Source of the DNA: Fidelibacterota bacterium | GTDB taxonomy: Bacteria > Fidelibacterota > UBA2242 > B5-G15 | Direction: 5' to 3' | DNA: 8,598 nucleotides | NCBI GenBank assembly: GCA_003645825.1 | Contig: QNCQ01000062.1 | Location: forward strand, 1 to 8,598 | Shown: piece after piece, positions 6,692 through 8,598 of the stretch | How positions within the stretch are numbered: position 1 is the stretch's first letter | How the letters are laid out: the number at the start of each line of letters is the position of its first letter | Translations under genes and position numbers: made by a program | Notes under the pieces: model-generated | Seen by the model: the letters and a program-made list of their open reading frames with translations, nothing else | The model's database searches: none | What the model was told of the DNA's origin: nothing

Positions 6692-8590
6692 TTACTCCCG
6701 CTCGAAACGTAGCACAGCCAGCCCGCCACCAGGAATTCCATCCCGGAGAACCTTTACCTTATAATGTGCAAGGTCTTTTACATTGATGCGACCGATGCGC
6801 TTTTCACGAGGCCAGAGATTCGTCACCACTGGCTCCTGGCAACCGATAGCGGTGTCCAGAATTTCCTCGGTTATCTGCAATTTAACCTCTACCGTGTTTT
6901 CAGTTGGATTACCCACTACCAGTATGGCTCGTTTCCCATTGGAGAGTAAATAAGGAACTGGCAGGTCCACAAAAGATATTATGGGAATTGGTTGAATAGT
7001 AATATCCGGTTTTTTTGGATCAACAGCGTGAATCAGATCCCGATGTTCTCTGCGGATTGCTATCATGCGTTTTACATCCTCAAGCATAGCTCTATGCCGT
7101 TCTTCTTTCAGCTGATCCCATTGCAGCCAGGAGCCGTAGAGCCACCGCCCCTTCCCTGCCTCTCCTTTACCATAAAGGTCAGGTGTCAGACGCGGCAGGG
7201 GACGGTAGTCTGCATCAAATTCCTCCCCGCTCATGAAAATCGGAATTGCCGGAACAAAAAGGCAACCATAACCAAATACAAAACGGCTTCCCTGGACCAT
7301 ATAGGGATTTTTATCAGCAGGGAATCCCTCCCACCCACAATCGTGACAGCTGACGGAGATTACTCGTAACTTTGGCCCCGGCAGGGGATTACCGCCACTG
7401 ATTTTTAGGCCGTCATTCTGTTCCGTCACGGCTAATTGCCAGCCACCTCTTTGTAACTGCCAGCGCCAACTGCGCTCCGGGCATGTTAGTTGAATATTCT
7501 GGATTGACTTATCCCTGTCGAAACCTCGAATAAGCCAAGTCCAGTCTGGTGCACCATCTGGATCGCGCTCCCAGAAACCGATCACATCTTCTCCCAAACC
7601 AAGAAAGCGCAATTCCAATGTACCGTCCTCATCTGCGTTTGTGGAAATGCTTCCATCCTTGTAGAAGATGGTACAATTAAAAGCGATATCGTCAGGTCCA
7701 AAAGGCTGATGAAAGAGGTCTTTTACTGAACTCAGATTTGTCAACACCGCGTGATTGTCAAGCCGCCCTCTGCGCTGATCAAAAAGCATAATATCACGCT
7801 GGCAGGCATCACTGACATTTTCTACCCCACTTTCACCCAGGATAAAGATCAGCTTACCAGCAGCGGCACAGCGACGCCTGATTTCAAGCCAGAGGTCAGG
7901 TCTGTGAAGACCGCAATCACAGCGGAACCCATCCACACCCCAATCCAATACTGCTTTAGTCCAAATTTCAATCCACCACTTTTCTAGATCTGGATGATTA
8001 CCATCCCAGTCGTAATCCGTCATGCCCCAGGAACCGCCTTCGAACCAATCAGGATGCTGCTTAATCAGTGGGCTGTAACTCATTACACCATGTTCGATAG
8101 TATCCAGAAAAATGCGAATCCCATGGCGATGGGCCTCAGCAACCATTTCCTTGAATTCCGCTTCCGTCCCCAGGCTTGGGTCGAGCTTATCAGGTTCGAT
8201 ACAGGCGTATTGCGTCCAGATTCCATAGAAGTGACTTGAGTCGGATAGTGAATGACCAGTCAGCCAGACCGCGTTTACACCCAGATCTTCAAGATAGTCC
8301 ATCTTTTCCATCAGCGAACGAAATGTTCCACTCTCGGGACCATTAGGTGAAGTAAACCCCTTGGTAGCTACTTCATAAATGATTAAATCCTGTGCCCAGT
8401 CCGGCCGCAATGAAACCCTCGGTTGACAAGCGATGAAAAACATTAGAACAGAAATACAAAATAAACAGAGTTTACAGATACAAAGGTTTCCTGTTAATCC
8501 TCGTGGCCGCCTACCTGAAAGTGTTCTACCTGCCTGCCTGCGGCGAAGGTTCCATCGGTGGGTGTACAGCCTCCCTCTGTGTATACTCAT
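6692..8590 (-). CDS. GH13 alpha-amylase-family lipoprotein
   Basis: The 632-residue frame ends with TAA at 6692. A hydrophobic stretch (36-54) ends in FIAC, with Cys55 as the likely lipidated residue followed by Gln, which suggests an outer-membrane lipoprotein. GH13 conserved regions are visible: region I FLDTIEHG (Asp163, His167; Glu replaces the usual Asn), region II GFRCDCGLH (Arg223, nucleophile Asp225, His229), region III LGES (acid/base Glu253), and region IV SCHD (His416, Asp417). PAIPIFMSGEEF (447-458) is a typical late-barrel motif, and a beta domain follows from about 545. The gap between regions III and IV is about 160 residues, longer than usual, suggesting an inserted domain. 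It should cleave or transfer alpha-glucosyl linkages; the exact substrate is unclear. The start is doubtful: residues 1-35 are Arg-rich and precede the signal, yet no ATG, GTG or TTG in frame lies nearer to it. The true start could be a non-standard codon. Confidence 0.88.
   Translation of the reverse strand: MSIHRGRLYTHRWNLRRRQAGRTLSGRRPRGLTGNLCICKLCLFCISVLMFFIACQPRVSLRPDWAQDLIIYEVATKGFTSPNGPESGTFRSLMEKMDYLEDLGVNAVWLTGHSLSDSSHFYGIWTQYACIEPDKLDPSLGTEAEFKEMVAEAHRHGIRIFLDTIEHGVMSYSPLIKQHPDWFEGGSWGMTDYDWDGNHPDLEKWWIEIWTKAVLDWGVDGFRCDCGLHRPDLWLEIRRRCAAAGKLIFILGESGVENVSDACQRDIMLFDQRRGRLDNHAVLTNLSSVKDLFHQPFGPDDIAFNCTIFYKDGSISTNADEDGTLELRFLGLGEDVIGFWERDPDGAPDWTWLIRGFDRDKSIQNIQLTCPERSWRWQLQRGGWQLAVTEQNDGLKISGGNPLPGPKLRVISVSCHDCGWEGFPADKNPYMVQGSRFVFGYGCLFVPAIPIFMSGEEFDADYRPLPRLTPDLYGKGEAGKGRWLYGSWLQWDQLKEERHRAMLEDVKRMIAIRREHRDLIHAVDPKKPDITIQPIPIISFVDLPVPYLLSNGKRAILVVGNPTENTVEVKLQITEEILDTAIGCQEPVVTNLWPREKRIGRINVKDLAHYKVKVLRDGIPGGGLAVLRFERE
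6695..6699 (-). promoter_or_regulatory. Ribosome binding site of the UroD-type gene, inside the GH13 gene
   Basis: GGGAG overlaps the last two sense codons of the GH13 gene (CGG GAG TAA) and lies 10 nt before the ATG at 6684. The arrangement supports this start over the ATG at 6741 and suggests coupling of the two genes. Confidence 0.55.
8511..8541. repeat. Short CTACCTG / CCTG repeat in the GH13 leader
   Basis: On the plus strand CTACCTG occurs at 8511-8517 and again at 8526-8532, where it runs into a three-unit CCTG tandem (8529-8541). The stretch encodes part of the odd Arg-rich N-terminus of the GH13 frame. It looks more like non-coding or repeat-derived sequence than conserved protein, but it is short and may be chance. 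Confidence 0.35.
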
Positions 8591-8598
8591 AGTTAAAA

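Noticed and set aside
6685..6741. N-terminal extension of the UroD-type protein from the ATG at 6741
   Set aside because: The extra 19 residues overlap the GH13 coding end out of frame, and the ATG at 6684 has a GGGAG site and matches where the family-like sequence begins.
8500..8560. Possible twin-arginine (Tat) signal in the GH13 leader (NLRRRQAGRTL)
   Set aside because: It lacks the RRxFLK pattern, and the hydrophobic segment lies far downstream and ends in a lipobox, which fits a Sec lipoprotein.

Overview
The window looks like one co-directional gene cluster. Six genes lie on the minus strand and are transcribed from right to left, and I find no supportable gene on the plus strand. Gaps between genes are short (7, 43, 99, 44 and 23 nt in transcription order), so a single operon is the simplest reading. 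The promoter would lie beyond the right edge. The last gene runs off the left edge.

Order of transcription: (1) a GH13 alpha-amylase-family lipoprotein; (2) a cytoplasmic UroD-superfamily protein with the zinc-ligand pattern of MtaA/MtbA-type corrinoid methyltransferases; (3) an SSS-family Na+/sugar symporter, very like animal SGLTs, interrupted by a +1 frameshift in a run of eight Gs; (4) a GDPD-family glycerophosphodiester phosphodiesterase with a signal peptide; (5) a secreted GH31 alpha-glycosidase with a DUF5110 region; (6) the first 131 residues of an unrecognised lipoprotein.

The organism is most likely a heterotrophic Gram-negative bacterium. Two proteins carry lipoprotein signals, two more have signal peptides, and an SGLT-like symporter sits with the glycosidases. 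This gene mix is common in Bacteroidota and related FCB phyla and in Planctomycetota or Verrucomicrobiota, but nothing here fixes the phylum. There is no SusC/SusD pair, no regulator, no tRNA or rRNA, no mobile element and no CRISPR array.

Working model (inference): the GH13 and GH31 enzymes cut alpha-linked sugar from a substrate outside the cytoplasm, the secreted GDPD opens a glycerophosphodiester bond in the same or a related substrate, and the symporter imports the freed hexose with Na+. The UroD-type protein could remove or move a methyl group, or may do something else. The set fits a glucosylated glycerophosphate polymer or glycoglycerolipid headgroup, or a methylated glucoside, better than plain starch. 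The most important point for annotation is the G8 frameshift: as read, the operon has no intact transporter, while removing one G restores a normal 513-residue protein.
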